Part shown: positions 17,468-25,997 of the stretch, piece by piece
Position numbering within the stretch: position 1 is the stretch's first letter
Layout: each line of letters starts with the position of its first letter
DNA from: Iodobacter ciconiae
GTDB lineage: Bacteria > Pseudomonadota > Gammaproteobacteria > Burkholderiales > Chitinibacteraceae
Direction: 5' to 3'
NCBI RefSeq assembly: GCF_003952345.1
Contig: NZ_CP034433.1
Location: 2,108,001 to 2,172,000, forward strand
DNA: 64,000 bases
Position numbers and translations under genes: made by a program
Notes under the pieces: generated by a model
The model's database searches: none
Seen by the model: the letters and a program-made list of their open reading frames with translations, nothing else
Told to the model about the DNA's origin: nothing

Positions 17468-18738
17468 TTTTTTTCAGAATAAACACAAAAAGTATTTTTG
17501 CCGGCCTTTTTAGCCTGATACATCGCTAAATCCGCATAATGCAGCAATGTTTTAGGATCTTCCGCATGCAAAGGACAACATGCAATTCCAATACTTGCCC
17601 CCACAGGCATGACCTTACCATGAACAATAATCTCTTGTTTCACTCCTGCTACCAATCTGCCTGCTAACATTTTGGCAACTTCTACATCGGCAATCTGCGG
17701 CAAAATTGCGGCAAACTCATCTCCCCCCAGACGACAGGGGATATCTGTACTACGCAAAATAGCTTTTAAGCGCTGAGCAATAATAGTCAAAACTAAATCC
17801 CCCGCTTCATGCCCATAATGGTCATTTACATATTTAAAGTTATCTAAATCAATGAATATCAATGCAGAAAATTGTTTTTCCAAAATGGTTCGCCCTATAG
17901 TTGCAGCCAGGGCCTGATGAAAATAATGACGATTTGCCAGCTGGGTTAAATTATCATAATTTGCCAACAGATCTAAATAACGCTCCGATTCCTTACTTTG
18001 ATTCAACTCTTCTTTAATATCATTTTCCCATTTTTCTATTTTTGCCAACATTTGGTTAAAATGAAAAGACAATCTGCCCAGCTCATTATTGCTGATATAA
18101 CTAGAACGCAGGCTATAATCACGTAGTAATGCTACATTTTCAGCAATCGACGACAACTCAAAAATAGGGGCCAATGCCCTTACCTGTAAGCGGTTCAAAA
18201 TTAATGAAGCAATTATAATCGCAATAGCCATTAACGCCAAGCCAAGCAAAAAGAATTGCATTGTTGATCTGTAAACAGAGTCAAAACCAATTTGTAATTG
18301 CACCGTACCAAGTAATTCGCCATCCAGCAATACCGGCGCCCACACAGTAATATGATCAAGATACATGTCAGTCTGTGGATGATTCGAAATATGAATCACA
18401 GAAGAGAGCTGATACTTTCGATGCAAAGACCTCCAATCAGTAAAGATCTGGTTTTGTGCATTCACAATACCTAGATACACAAGATCAGGCATGCCAACAA
18501 AAGAGTGGGCTAAAATTCTAGCGGCTTTCTGATCGTTAAAGACCAATATCGGTGCAATATTAGCAGCCAGAATATTGGCATTGACCATGGCCTCACTTTT
18601 TAAACGCTGCACTGCAATATAAGTATAAGAAATTGAAAACAACGCAAGGCATACCAGCAAAGTTGTTGCTATACCAACCACGTTCAGCAGCAGTAATTTT
18701 TTTGCAAGTGGTAGATTTTGTACTTTGCTCTTTTCCAT
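17464..18738 (-). CDS. Membrane diguanylate cyclase, YfiN-like (CHASE8-HAMP-GGDEF)
   Basis: Makes c-di-GMP from two GTP. In its 424 residues, a first TM helix (about 13-37) is followed by a periplasmic CHASE8-type sensor (about 45-150; VNANILAANIAPILVFNDQ), a second TM helix (about 160-185), a HAMP-like linker, and a GGDEF domain (about 255-420). The active site is RLGGDEFAAIL. The inhibitory I-site RSTD sits exactly five residues before GGDEF, so product inhibition is predicted. This domain order matches YfiN/TpbB, the partner of YfiR. AAGG lies six bases before the ATG. It is the first gene of the operon and diverges from the FKBP gene. Confidence 0.9.
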   Translation of the reverse strand: MEKSKVQNLPLAKKLLLLNVVGIATTLLVCLALFSISYTYIAVQRLKSEAMVNANILAANIAPILVFNDQKAARILAHSFVGMPDLVYLGIVNAQNQIFTDWRSLHRKYQLSSVIHISNHPQTDMYLDHITVWAPVLLDGELLGTVQLQIGFDSVYRSTMQFFLLGLALMAIAIIIASLILNRLQVRALAPIFELSSIAENVALLRDYSLRSSYISNNELGRLSFHFNQMLAKIEKWENDIKEELNQSKESERYLDLLANYDNLTQLANRHYFHQALAATIGRTILEKQFSALIFIDLDNFKYVNDHYGHEAGDLVLTIIAQRLKAILRSTDIPCRLGGDEFAAILPQIADVEVAKMLAGRLVAGVKQEIIVHGKVMPVGASIGIACCPLHAEDPKTLLHYADLAMYQAKKAGKNTFCVYSEKK

Positions 18739-19057
18739 TTAAAACCTTATTGATGTACCAAAACATACTGTGGTCAGCTTATTTTCACACAAAGAGACTA
18801 TCAATGCTGAAATATAGTGCACAGGCAACTTCATCCTATCCAGTTTTTGAAAATATATTGAATAATCTGAGCGCCATTTTCTGGTAACTGCCACTATATC
18901 TAGTGAAATACCAGCAAACAAATTGAATTTCACCATTTTTTCTTCTACCTGCAACTGACAGACACAAATCCGGCGTGTACAAATATACCCACCATATTAC
19001 TTAAATTAAGTAACAAGTGCGTGATATAGTCAAAACACTGTAAGGAGAATGATAACA
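18739..19057. other. Divergent promoter region between the cyclase operon and the FKBP gene
   Basis: About 320 AT-rich bases with no supportable gene. It must carry promoters in both directions. On the FKBP side a 17-base palindrome and a plausible -10 are seen; on the cyclase side I see no clear element. Confidence 0.5.
18997..19013. promoter_or_regulatory. 17-base perfect palindrome, candidate operator
   Basis: TTACTTAAATTAAGTAA is a perfect palindrome about a central A. It overlaps the position of a candidate -35 (TTAAAT, 19001-19006), which is 18 bases from a candidate -10 (TATAGT, 19025-19030). It lies 45 bases before the FKBP start, so a bound dimer would block that promoter. The regulator is unknown. 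Confidence 0.4.
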
Positions 19058-19483
19058 ATGAAAACCCGTTTATTTGCAATTGCACTTTGTTTTGCCAGCG
19101 TAGCTTATGCTCAGGCAGATACAACACCCGCCAGCCCTATCACCAAACTTGAAATCATTGATGTAAAAGCCGGAAGTGGTAAAGAAGCCATAGCAGGCAG
19201 CACGGTTACCGTGCATTACACCGGCTGGCTTTTTGATGCAAAGGCCAGTAAAAACCGTGGCGCACAATTTGATAGCTCAATAGGCAAATCCCCTTTTAAC
19301 TTTCCTCTTGGAGCAAAACGCGTCATTAAGGGCTGGGATACAGGAGTGACAGGAATGAAAATAGGAGGCAAGCGTACTCTGATTATTCCTTCAGAATTAG
19401 CCTACGGTACACGTGGCGCAGGTAATGTTATTCCAGCTAATGCAGCACTGGTATTTGATATTGAACTACTGGACGTAAAGTAA
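19058..19483 (+). CDS. FKBP-type peptidyl-prolyl cis-trans isomerase, exported
   Basis: Catalyses proline isomerisation during protein folding. The frame is open from an ATG at 19049, but AAGGAG ends only one base before that codon and ten bases before the ATG at 19058, so 19058 is the start. This gives 141 residues with a signal peptide (MKTRLFAIALCFASVAYAQ), placing it in the periplasm, and a single FKBP domain. Family marks are VTVHYTGWLFD, FPLGAKRVIKGWDTGVTGMKIGGKRTLIIP and LAYGTRGAGNVIPANAALVFDIELL. Active-site aromatics appear intact. It is probably monocistronic, with a terminator directly after. Confidence 0.92.
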   Translation: MKTRLFAIALCFASVAYAQADTTPASPITKLEIIDVKAGSGKEAIAGSTVTVHYTGWLFDAKASKNRGAQFDSSIGKSPFNFPLGAKRVIKGWDTGVTGMKIGGKRTLIIPSELAYGTRGAGNVIPANAALVFDIELLDVK

Positions 19484-19492
19484 TACTCTAAT

Positions 19493-19536
19493 AAAAAAAA
19501 CCAGGCTAGCAATTATGGCTACCCTGGTTTTTATTT
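19493..19536. terminator. Bidirectional terminator between FKBP and aceK
   Basis: Outer arms AAACCAGG and CCTGGTTT with an inner TAGC/GCTA pair, preceded by an A-tract and followed by T-rich sequence. It serves the two convergent genes. Confidence 0.75.
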
Positions 19537-19556
19537 AGTTTAACCAATAACTTTAA

Positions 19557-21338
19557 TCAGTCAGGATAACGCTTTGCAAATCGCTCGCTTTGCGGATAAG
19601 GGTAGAAATCCTCAAAAAACCCCTGCTTAATTCGATCTTTTGCATGCTGCCAAAAACGTACCGTGAGTAAATCAGCATGGTGCTGCATAAATATTTTTTT
19701 AACATCAGGTCTTCCAAGCAAAAAAGTGCCAAATTCCTCCGGATACACCTCATTCGGATTGCCACTAAACCATGTGTCACTGCTCATTTCAAACTCAGGG
19801 GCGGGTGGTGGTGGAATGCGGCGAAAGTCACAATCACTCATATACTCGATTTCATCATAATCATAAAAAACCACCCGACCTTCGCGGGTAACACCAAAAT
19901 TCTTAAACAGCATATCGCCTGGAAAAATATTGGCAATCGCTAATTCACGCAGTGCATTTCCGTAATCTTCAATAACGCTGGCGATTTCTTCATCGTGGCG
20001 TTTTTCAATAAAAATATTCAATGGAATCATCCGTCTTTCAATATAAAGATGACGCAAGATCACTTTGTCTTCGCTCTCTTCTAAAATTGAAGGTGCTAAT
20101 TGACGGATCTCCTCTAATAACTCTTCATTAAAACGTTCCCGAGGCAATGCCACATCGGAAAACTCTAGTGAATCTGCCATACGCCCTACCCGATCATGCT
20201 GCTTTACCAGTAAATATTTTGCTTTAACAATGGAGCGATCTACTTCTTTAGGTGGCGCAATTACATCTTTAATAATTTTAAACACAAAGGGAAATGAAGG
20301 CAGAGTAAATACAATCATCACCATGCCCTTGGTGCCAGGCGCAAAAACAAAAGAATCTGTAGAATGGCGTAAATGATGAAATAGCTCGCGGTAAAACATA
20401 GTTTTACCCTGCTTACCCAAGCCCAGCATGGTATAAAGTTCGGCCCGTGATTTATCAGGCATTAATTTTTGCAAATAACGCACATAAGCTGATGGCACCT
20501 CCATATCCACTAAAAAATAAGCGCGGGACAATGAAAAAAGATGGCTGATTTGCCAAGGCTCGAATAAAGCAGCATCCAGAAATAATTTTCCTTCCGCATC
20601 GCGGCAAAGCGGCAATGCAAAGGGTATTTCTAAATCCTCATGAATCGCTTTGCCAATAATATAAACCGCTTTATTGCGATAAAAAGGGGACGCTAATACC
20701 TGGATCTGGGTATTAAGTGCAAACTCTGGCCAGCGGCCTAAGAATTTATGTAAAGCCCGCAATAAGCGCCGTACATCACGTTCTAAATTGGTAAAAGGTA
20801 GCTCAAAATTAAAATCAGTAAACATGCAGGCTAACGTTGTATTTAATCCTGTCTGAATGGGGTAATAACTACGATAAATTGGTGGCTCAGATTCTATATA
20901 TTCTGTAGATACGGCAGGGCGATAAAAAATAAAATCATTATGAAAATAAGTACGGTGCAAAATACGGCAACATACTGAATTAAAAAAAGTTTCAGCAAGC
21001 TCCGGCTGATGATGATTAATTAATAAGCCAATAAAATAAAGTTTAACCTTTGACCAGGTTGCATCCGGCAGACTATCTGCATTAAAGTCCTGCTTTAGCC
21101 TATCTGCTGTTTCTATTACCCGTAAATCATAAAAAGCAATCCGGTCACGCACTTCTGCACGCTGGGCATGAAAATCACCATCTATAAAATGAATTTTGGC
21201 CCTACGACTGGATTCCCTGAATAAGCGATAATGCAGGTCAAAACCTTCTTGCAAAGCTAAAGCAATTGCAGCAACAGCCCAGTGATCAGGATTGGGGCTA
21301 TCTAGGCTGGATTCTAGTCTTACGCTATTCATTGGCAT
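19557..21338 (-). CDS. aceK: Isocitrate dehydrogenase kinase/phosphatase
   Basis: Bifunctional enzyme that phosphorylates (inactivates) and dephosphorylates isocitrate dehydrogenase, setting the split between the TCA cycle and the glyoxylate bypass. The 593 residues match the family. The kinase-like C-terminal half has FAPGTKGMVMIVFTLPSFPFVFKIIKD (ATP-binding loop region) and IANIFPGDMLFKNFGVTREGRVVFYDYDEI, the catalytic core. The start is ATG 21338, with AAGGGG seven bases upstream. In enterics aceK follows aceBA; here it stands alone, with no isocitrate lyase or malate synthase in the window. Confidence 0.95.
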   Translation of the reverse strand: MPMNSVRLESSLDSPNPDHWAVAAIALALQEGFDLHYRLFRESSRRAKIHFIDGDFHAQRAEVRDRIAFYDLRVIETADRLKQDFNADSLPDATWSKVKLYFIGLLINHHQPELAETFFNSVCCRILHRTYFHNDFIFYRPAVSTEYIESEPPIYRSYYPIQTGLNTTLACMFTDFNFELPFTNLERDVRRLLRALHKFLGRWPEFALNTQIQVLASPFYRNKAVYIIGKAIHEDLEIPFALPLCRDAEGKLFLDAALFEPWQISHLFSLSRAYFLVDMEVPSAYVRYLQKLMPDKSRAELYTMLGLGKQGKTMFYRELFHHLRHSTDSFVFAPGTKGMVMIVFTLPSFPFVFKIIKDVIAPPKEVDRSIVKAKYLLVKQHDRVGRMADSLEFSDVALPRERFNEELLEEIRQLAPSILEESEDKVILRHLYIERRMIPLNIFIEKRHDEEIASVIEDYGNALRELAIANIFPGDMLFKNFGVTREGRVVFYDYDEIEYMSDCDFRRIPPPPAPEFEMSSDTWFSGNPNEVYPEEFGTFLLGRPDVKKIFMQHHADLLTVRFWQHAKDRIKQGFFEDFYPYPQSERFAKRYPD

Positions 21339-21501
21339 CGATATACCCCTTAGAAATGAAGATCATTTTACTGGTGGCAAATTCATCAGGCTCATACTTA
21401 TTTATAGACAATAAATGCTTTTATCCGGCTTATTAAGTAAAATAATATGTTTAAACAACATACATTATTTATACTTTCACTCACCATTGCTATTTTTAAA
21501 T

Positions 21502-21534
21502 CAAAAAAAGCCCCCAAATAATTCGGGGGCTTAA
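21502..21534 (-). terminator. Terminator of phaA (minus strand)
   Basis: On the minus strand: AAGCCCCC, a GAATTATTT-like loop, then GGGGGCTT followed by seven T residues. It lies 18 bases after the phaA stop. Confidence 0.85.
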
Positions 21535-21551
21535 ACCGGGGATTAAATCAA

Positions 21552-22733
21552 TTAAGAGCGCTCTACTGCCAGTGCAACCCCCATACCACCACCAATACAT
21601 AATGTGGCCAGGCCTTTTTTAACATCGCGGCGCTGCATTTCATGCAATAGGGTAACCAAGACACGACAGCCAGATGCACCAATTGGATGGCCAAGGGCAA
21701 TTGCACCACCATTCACATTTACTTTATTTGCATCCCATTTCATTTCCCGTGCCACACCAATGGCCTGTGCAGCAAATGCCTCATTGGCTTCAATTAAATC
21801 CAGATCTTCAACACTCCACCCTAAACGCGCTAACACACGTTGCGTTGCTGGCACCGGGCCCATGCCCATAATGGTTGGATCTACACCGGCAGAAGCGGCC
21901 GCGCGAATCGTAGCCAGTGGAGTTAAACCCAGCTCTTTGGCTTTTGCTGCACTCATCAGCATCACAGCCGCAGCACCATCGTTAATCCCCGATGCATTGC
22001 CTGCAGTAACGGTGCCTTCCTTATCAAAAGCTGCTCGCAATTTAGCTAAAGATTCTGCGGTTGTGGTGGGTTTGATAAATTCATCTTTATCAAACACAAG
22101 AGGCTCGCCCTTCTTTTGTGGAATAACAACAGGGAAAATTTCTTCTGCAAAACGGCCAGATTTCTGGGCAGCAACTGCTTTCATTTGTGAAGACAATGCC
22201 AGGGCATCCTGCTCTTCACGGCTAATACTATATTTTTTAGCAATATTTTCAGCAGTTACGCCCATATGGTAATTGTTATAAGCATCGGTTAAACCGTCAT
22301 ACACCATGGTGTCAACCAGAGCGGTATTGCCCATGCGAAAGCCATCACGGCTGCCCGGCAGAATATGTGCTGAAGCTGACATATTTTCCTGACCGCCAGC
22401 AATCACAATCTCGCTTTCACCGGACAAAATCGCCTGAACACCCAAAGCCACAGCCTTCAGGCCCGAACCACAGACCTGATTAATAGTTAATGCAGGGATA
22501 GCATCTGGCAAACCCGCACGGCGCAAAGCCTGGCGTGCCGGATTCTGACCCAGGCCTGCAGTAAGTACATTGCCTAAAATTACTTCGCTGATTTGCTCTG
22601 CTGCTACACCGGTTTTGGCCAGCAGGCCACGAATTACCGTCGCTCCCAATTCTGCTGCCGGCACCTTAGCCAGCCCGCCACCAAAATTACCCAGTGCAGT
22701 ACGACCAGCAGCAACAATCACGATCTCAGTCAT
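21552..22733 (-). CDS. phaA: Acetyl-CoA acetyltransferase (beta-ketothiolase)
   Basis: Condenses two acetyl-CoA to acetoacetyl-CoA, the first step of polyhydroxybutyrate synthesis (also usable in acetoacetate breakdown). The 393 residues match the family. The acyl-accepting cysteine is in [12 protein letters not shown] near residue 89. The C-terminal catalytic His and Cys are in [17 protein letters not shown] and [17 protein letters not shown] lies eight bases before the ATG. It follows phaC on the same strand with a 159-base gap, which supports the PHB role and the symbol phaA over atoB. No acetoacetyl-CoA reductase (phaB) is adjacent. Confidence 0.9.
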   Translation of the reverse strand: MTEIVIVAAGRTALGNFGGGLAKVPAAELGATVIRGLLAKTGVAAEQISEVILGNVLTAGLGQNPARQALRRAGLPDAIPALTINQVCGSGLKAVALGVQAILSGESEIVIAGGQENMSASAHILPGSRDGFRMGNTALVDTMVYDGLTDAYNNYHMGVTAENIAKKYSISREEQDALALSSQMKAVAAQKSGRFAEEIFPVVIPQKKGEPLVFDKDEFIKPTTTAESLAKLRAAFDKEGTVTAGNASGINDGAAAVMLMSAAKAKELGLTPLATIRAAASAGVDPTIMGMGPVPATQRVLARLGWSVEDLDLIEANEAFAAQAIGVAREMKWDANKVNVNGGAIALGHPIGASGCRVLVTLLHEMQRRDVKKGLATLCIGGGMGVALAVERS

Positions 22734-22892
22734 GCGGTATTTCCTTTTTTAGAAAGCTGGTTCAGGCGCTCGCCCGGCAGCTCAGATTAAGCAATACACT
22801 GGCAGTGCCTGCCGGTGGCTATAAACAGCAGACATATGCTATTTCATTATTTTAACGAACTAGGCATTTGCCAAAAATGAAGCAATCATCCA

Positions 22893-24614
22893 TTAATCCA
22901 AGCGCTCTTTAACATAACGACCCGGCGCTGGCTCAATAGGTTTAAAAGCAGCATTACCATGCGTTTTAGGCGCAGCAATTTCCTCTCCAGAAAAAGGAAT
23001 AAGCCATTGGCTCCAGTCCTGCCACCAGCTGCCTGGGCGGGATTGAGCCCCGTGAAACCATGCTTCTGAATCGCCGGATAAATCTTCATTTACCCAGTAA
23101 TTACGCTTATTGGCTTTTACCGGATTAATTGCACCGGCAATATGCCCGGAAGCCCCCAGCACATAACGTAGCGGCCCCTTGAAAATACGCGTACTTAAAT
23201 AAGCAGATTGCCATGGCACAATATGATCTTCACGTGCTGCAAAGATATATGTTGGCGTAGTGATCGTTGTTAAATCAATCGGCACACCGCAAAGGCTGAA
23301 TGAATTGGGCTTAATAAGATTGTTTTCCAGATACATATTACGCAAAAAGAAGGTATGCATCGGCAAGGCCAAATTGGCCGAATCATTATTCCAATAAAGT
23401 AAATCGAAGGGTGCTGGCGTTTTACCCTTTAGATAATTATTGACCACATAATTCCAGATCAAATCATTCGAGCGCAAAGCCGAGAAAGTACGTGATAATT
23501 CTTTACCGCCAATCACACCTCCTTCATTCAAAAGTGCTTCGCGTTTACGAATCAGATTCCAGTCAATAAAGTGTTTGATATCACCCGGCTCGGTGTGATC
23601 AATCATCACGGTCATTAAAGTAACCGATTCAATCCAATCCAAACCACGCGCCTGCATCACCGGCATGGCAGTAGAAACCAGCTCTCCACCAATACAAAAG
23701 GACAGCACATTGATTTTTTCCGCCTTGCCAATCTTGCGCACCACATCGCAAGCGGTAATGACGCCGTTTTCAACATAATCATCCCACTTCAAATGGCCCA
23801 TTTCCGGCGTCACGGATTTCCATGACACCAAAAAGGTTTTAAAACCCTGGCTAACAGCATAGGCGACAAGGGAATTATCAGGCTGCAGATCCATGATGTA
23901 GTACTTATTCACACATGGCGGCACAATCAGGAGGGGCCGAGAGTAAACTTTGGCTGTAGAAGGGGTGTATTGCAATAATTGAAAAAGCTCGTTTTCGAAA
24001 ACAACCTGCCCGGGGCTAATCCCCAGGTTTTTTCCGACTTCAAACTGAGATTCGTCAGTCATGGTGATAGTGCCTTTCTGCATATCAGCCATTAACTTCT
24101 TCATGCCTTCCTGCAGACTTTCCCCTTTAGTCTCTAAAGCCAGTTTCATGACTTCAGGATTAGTAAAAGCAAAGTTTGCCGGGCTCATCGCATCAACATA
24201 CTGGCGGGTAAAAAAACTCATTTTTTCGCGAGCAGCATCATCGGTATGGGCTTGCTCAACCATCTGCAACAGCCAGCGGGAAGTCACCAGATAATTTTGC
24301 TTGATATAATCAAACAGTGGTTGCTCCCATTCCGGCGCATTAAAACGGCGGTCTCCTTTTTCAGGAACAGCCACAGGTGCTTTTTCTTTAGCACCAATCA
24401 GCCCCAGCCACAGATCAAGCTGCTGCTGATAGAAATCGCTGTGTTGTGCGAGAAAAGGATTACTTTGTGTCAGACCCGCCATCAACTGCTGCATAGGGGC
24501 CAGATCTGCCACAGGCTCACCTGGTTGGGAAAGATTGACCCAGCTTTGCAACAGTTTCTGATTGGTTTCAGTAAGCTGCTGGAAAAATTCGTCCATCGAT
24601 TTGTTATTAAACAT
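22893..24614 (-). CDS. phaC: Class I poly(3-hydroxyalkanoate) synthase
   Basis: Polymerises 3-hydroxyacyl-CoA into polyhydroxyalkanoate at the granule surface. The frame opens at 24650, but there is no ribosome-binding site there. AGAG precedes the ATG at 24614 (MFNNKSMDEFFQQL), giving 573 residues, normal for class I. The catalytic triad is recognisable: cysteine in the lipase-like box SFCIGGE (about 315), aspartate in AREDHIVPW, and histidine in GASGHIAGAINP. The N-terminal region contains the PhaC_N domain. It is followed by phaA. No phasin or PhaR gene is in view, and the PhaE subunit needed by class III is absent, as expected for class I. Confidence 0.94.
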   Translation of the reverse strand: MFNNKSMDEFFQQLTETNQKLLQSWVNLSQPGEPVADLAPMQQLMAGLTQSNPFLAQHSDFYQQQLDLWLGLIGAKEKAPVAVPEKGDRRFNAPEWEQPLFDYIKQNYLVTSRWLLQMVEQAHTDDAAREKMSFFTRQYVDAMSPANFAFTNPEVMKLALETKGESLQEGMKKLMADMQKGTITMTDESQFEVGKNLGISPGQVVFENELFQLLQYTPSTAKVYSRPLLIVPPCVNKYYIMDLQPDNSLVAYAVSQGFKTFLVSWKSVTPEMGHLKWDDYVENGVITACDVVRKIGKAEKINVLSFCIGGELVSTAMPVMQARGLDWIESVTLMTVMIDHTEPGDIKHFIDWNLIRKREALLNEGGVIGGKELSRTFSALRSNDLIWNYVVNNYLKGKTPAPFDLLYWNNDSANLALPMHTFFLRNMYLENNLIKPNSFSLCGVPIDLTTITTPTYIFAAREDHIVPWQSAYLSTRIFKGPLRYVLGASGHIAGAINPVKANKRNYWVNEDLSGDSEAWFHGAQSRPGSWWQDWSQWLIPFSGEEIAAPKTHGNAAFKPIEPAPGRYVKERLD

Positions 24615-24760
24615 CGGTTTTCTCTGAAAGCAACTCGAAAGGGGCACCATTCTAGCAAGTTATTGCTGCACCGCAACAACAAACTAGAACAAAAAATCAA
24701 AGGCGTAAAAAATACTCTAATCTCATTTCTATCAAATCGTACCGTACTATTTGATTTAAC

Positions 24761-24789
24761 ATGACATTTTAAAAATCATTGCGTAAAAT
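24761..24789 (+). promoter_or_regulatory. Candidate sigma70 promoter for the D,D-peptidase gene
   Basis: ATGACA (5/6 to the -35 consensus), exactly 17 bases, TAAAAT (5/6 to the -10 consensus), 67 bases before the start codon. This is the best promoter match in the window. Confidence 0.6.
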
Positions 24790-24856
24790 AAAAGCACAAT
24801 TATGAAGGATGACGATGCTATGCATCGGTCATCCCTAGCCTTGGAGTCACTACCTC

Positions 24857-25939
24857 ATGCTGTACCGCATTTTTTCCTGCTGCACCCTTGTTGCAGCGCT
24901 GGGCCTAACAGCACCAGCCTTTGCGGCGGCGCATGCTGACCATAAAACGGTCACAAAATCGTCAGCAAAAAAATCCACCGCCAGCGCATCCAAAAAAAGT
25001 ACTCTAAAAACTAAAACCGCCAAAGTAACAAAAACCAGCAAATCCTCCAGATCACCCAGCAAATCTGCAAGTGTCGCCAAATCAGGTAACAAACAGGTAA
25101 CAAGCCGTGCAATTGCCAATGCACGTAAAGATATCTCGATTTCGCGCACTTTAGCCCTATCCACCACGCTGGATAACCCTGGTGTGCAATCGGTAGGCGT
25201 ACTGGTGCTTAATGAGCAAAACGGCGAAATCATGTATGAAAAAAATGCCGATACCCTTACCCCTATCGCGTCGATCACCAAACTGATGACGGCAATGGTG
25301 ACCCTTGATGCGCAGTTACCATTGAATGAGCTACTCACCATCAGCCAGGCTGATGTTGATACACTGAAAAACACCAGCTCTCGCCTTACTGTAGGCACGA
25401 CGCTTACTCGCGGCGAGCTGCTGCTGCTGGCACTGATGGCTTCCGAAAACCGCGCTGCTGCCGCATTGGCCCGTACTTTTCCGGCAGGCCAAGCCGTTTT
25501 TATTCGCAAAATGAATGAAAAAGCACAGTCTTTAGGAATGAGAAATAGCCGTTTTTATGACTCAACCGGCCTGACCCCCAATAATATATCCACACCGCGT
25601 GAATTAGCTTTAATGGTGAAGGCGGCGCATCGTTATCCTGAAATCCATGATTTCACCACCAGCAGCGAATACACCTTTATCTCTAATCAGTCAGGTAGAA
25701 ATATGGCATTTCATAACACCAATCCGCTGGTAAAAGAAGTCGATTGGAATATTGGGGTATCCAAAACAGGCTTTATTAACGAGGCCGGGCGCTGCCTAGT
25801 CATGCAGGCCACCATTAATGGCACGCCTGTAGTGATTGTATTACTCGATTCAAATGGTAAATACACCCGTATCGGCGATGCTCAGCGTGTTCGCAAATGG
25901 ATTGAAACAACGTCACTCAATAAATCACGCGCTGGCTGA
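24857..25939 (+). CDS. pbpG: Penicillin-binding D-alanyl-D-alanine peptidase (PBP7-like, S11 family)
   Basis: Periplasmic peptidase acting on peptidoglycan cross-links or stem peptides. In its 360 residues the signal peptide (MLYRIFSCCTLVAALGLTAPAFAAA) is followed by a 50-residue Lys/Ser/Thr/Ala-rich segment (about 30-78), then the S11 domain. The three penicillin-binding motifs are present: SxxK at Ser139 (SITK), SxN near 196 (SEN) and KTG near 303. Length and motif spacing fit PBP7/PbpG (an endopeptidase in E. coli) better than DacA, which has an extra C-terminal domain. The basic low-complexity segment is unusual and may tether the enzyme to the envelope; that is inference. Confidence 0.88.
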   Translation: MLYRIFSCCTLVAALGLTAPAFAAAHADHKTVTKSSAKKSTASASKKSTLKTKTAKVTKTSKSSRSPSKSASVAKSGNKQVTSRAIANARKDISISRTLALSTTLDNPGVQSVGVLVLNEQNGEIMYEKNADTLTPIASITKLMTAMVTLDAQLPLNELLTISQADVDTLKNTSSRLTVGTTLTRGELLLLALMASENRAAAALARTFPAGQAVFIRKMNEKAQSLGMRNSRFYDSTGLTPNNISTPRELALMVKAAHRYPEIHDFTTSSEYTFISNQSGRNMAFHNTNPLVKEVDWNIGVSKTGFINEAGRCLVMQATINGTPVVIVLLDSNGKYTRIGDAQRVRKWIETTSLNKSRAG

Positions 25940-25957
25940 TATACATACCAATAAAAA

Positions 25958-25982
25958 ACCCGAATTAAATTCGGGCTTTTTA
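25958..25982 (+). terminator. Terminator after pbpG
   Basis: CCCGAAT, TAA loop, ATTCGGG, then C and five T residues, with an A-tract upstream. It lies between convergent pbpG and apbC and may act in both directions. Confidence 0.8.
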
Positions 25983-25997
25983 TTGGCTAATACAAAA

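Noticed and set aside
21604..22272. 222-codon plus-strand frame opposite phaA
   Set aside because: Shadow of the well-supported thiolase gene; no family match.
24246..24764. 172-codon plus-strand frame opposite the phaC start
   Set aside because: Covers the phaC N-terminus and the divergent promoter region; composition not protein-like.
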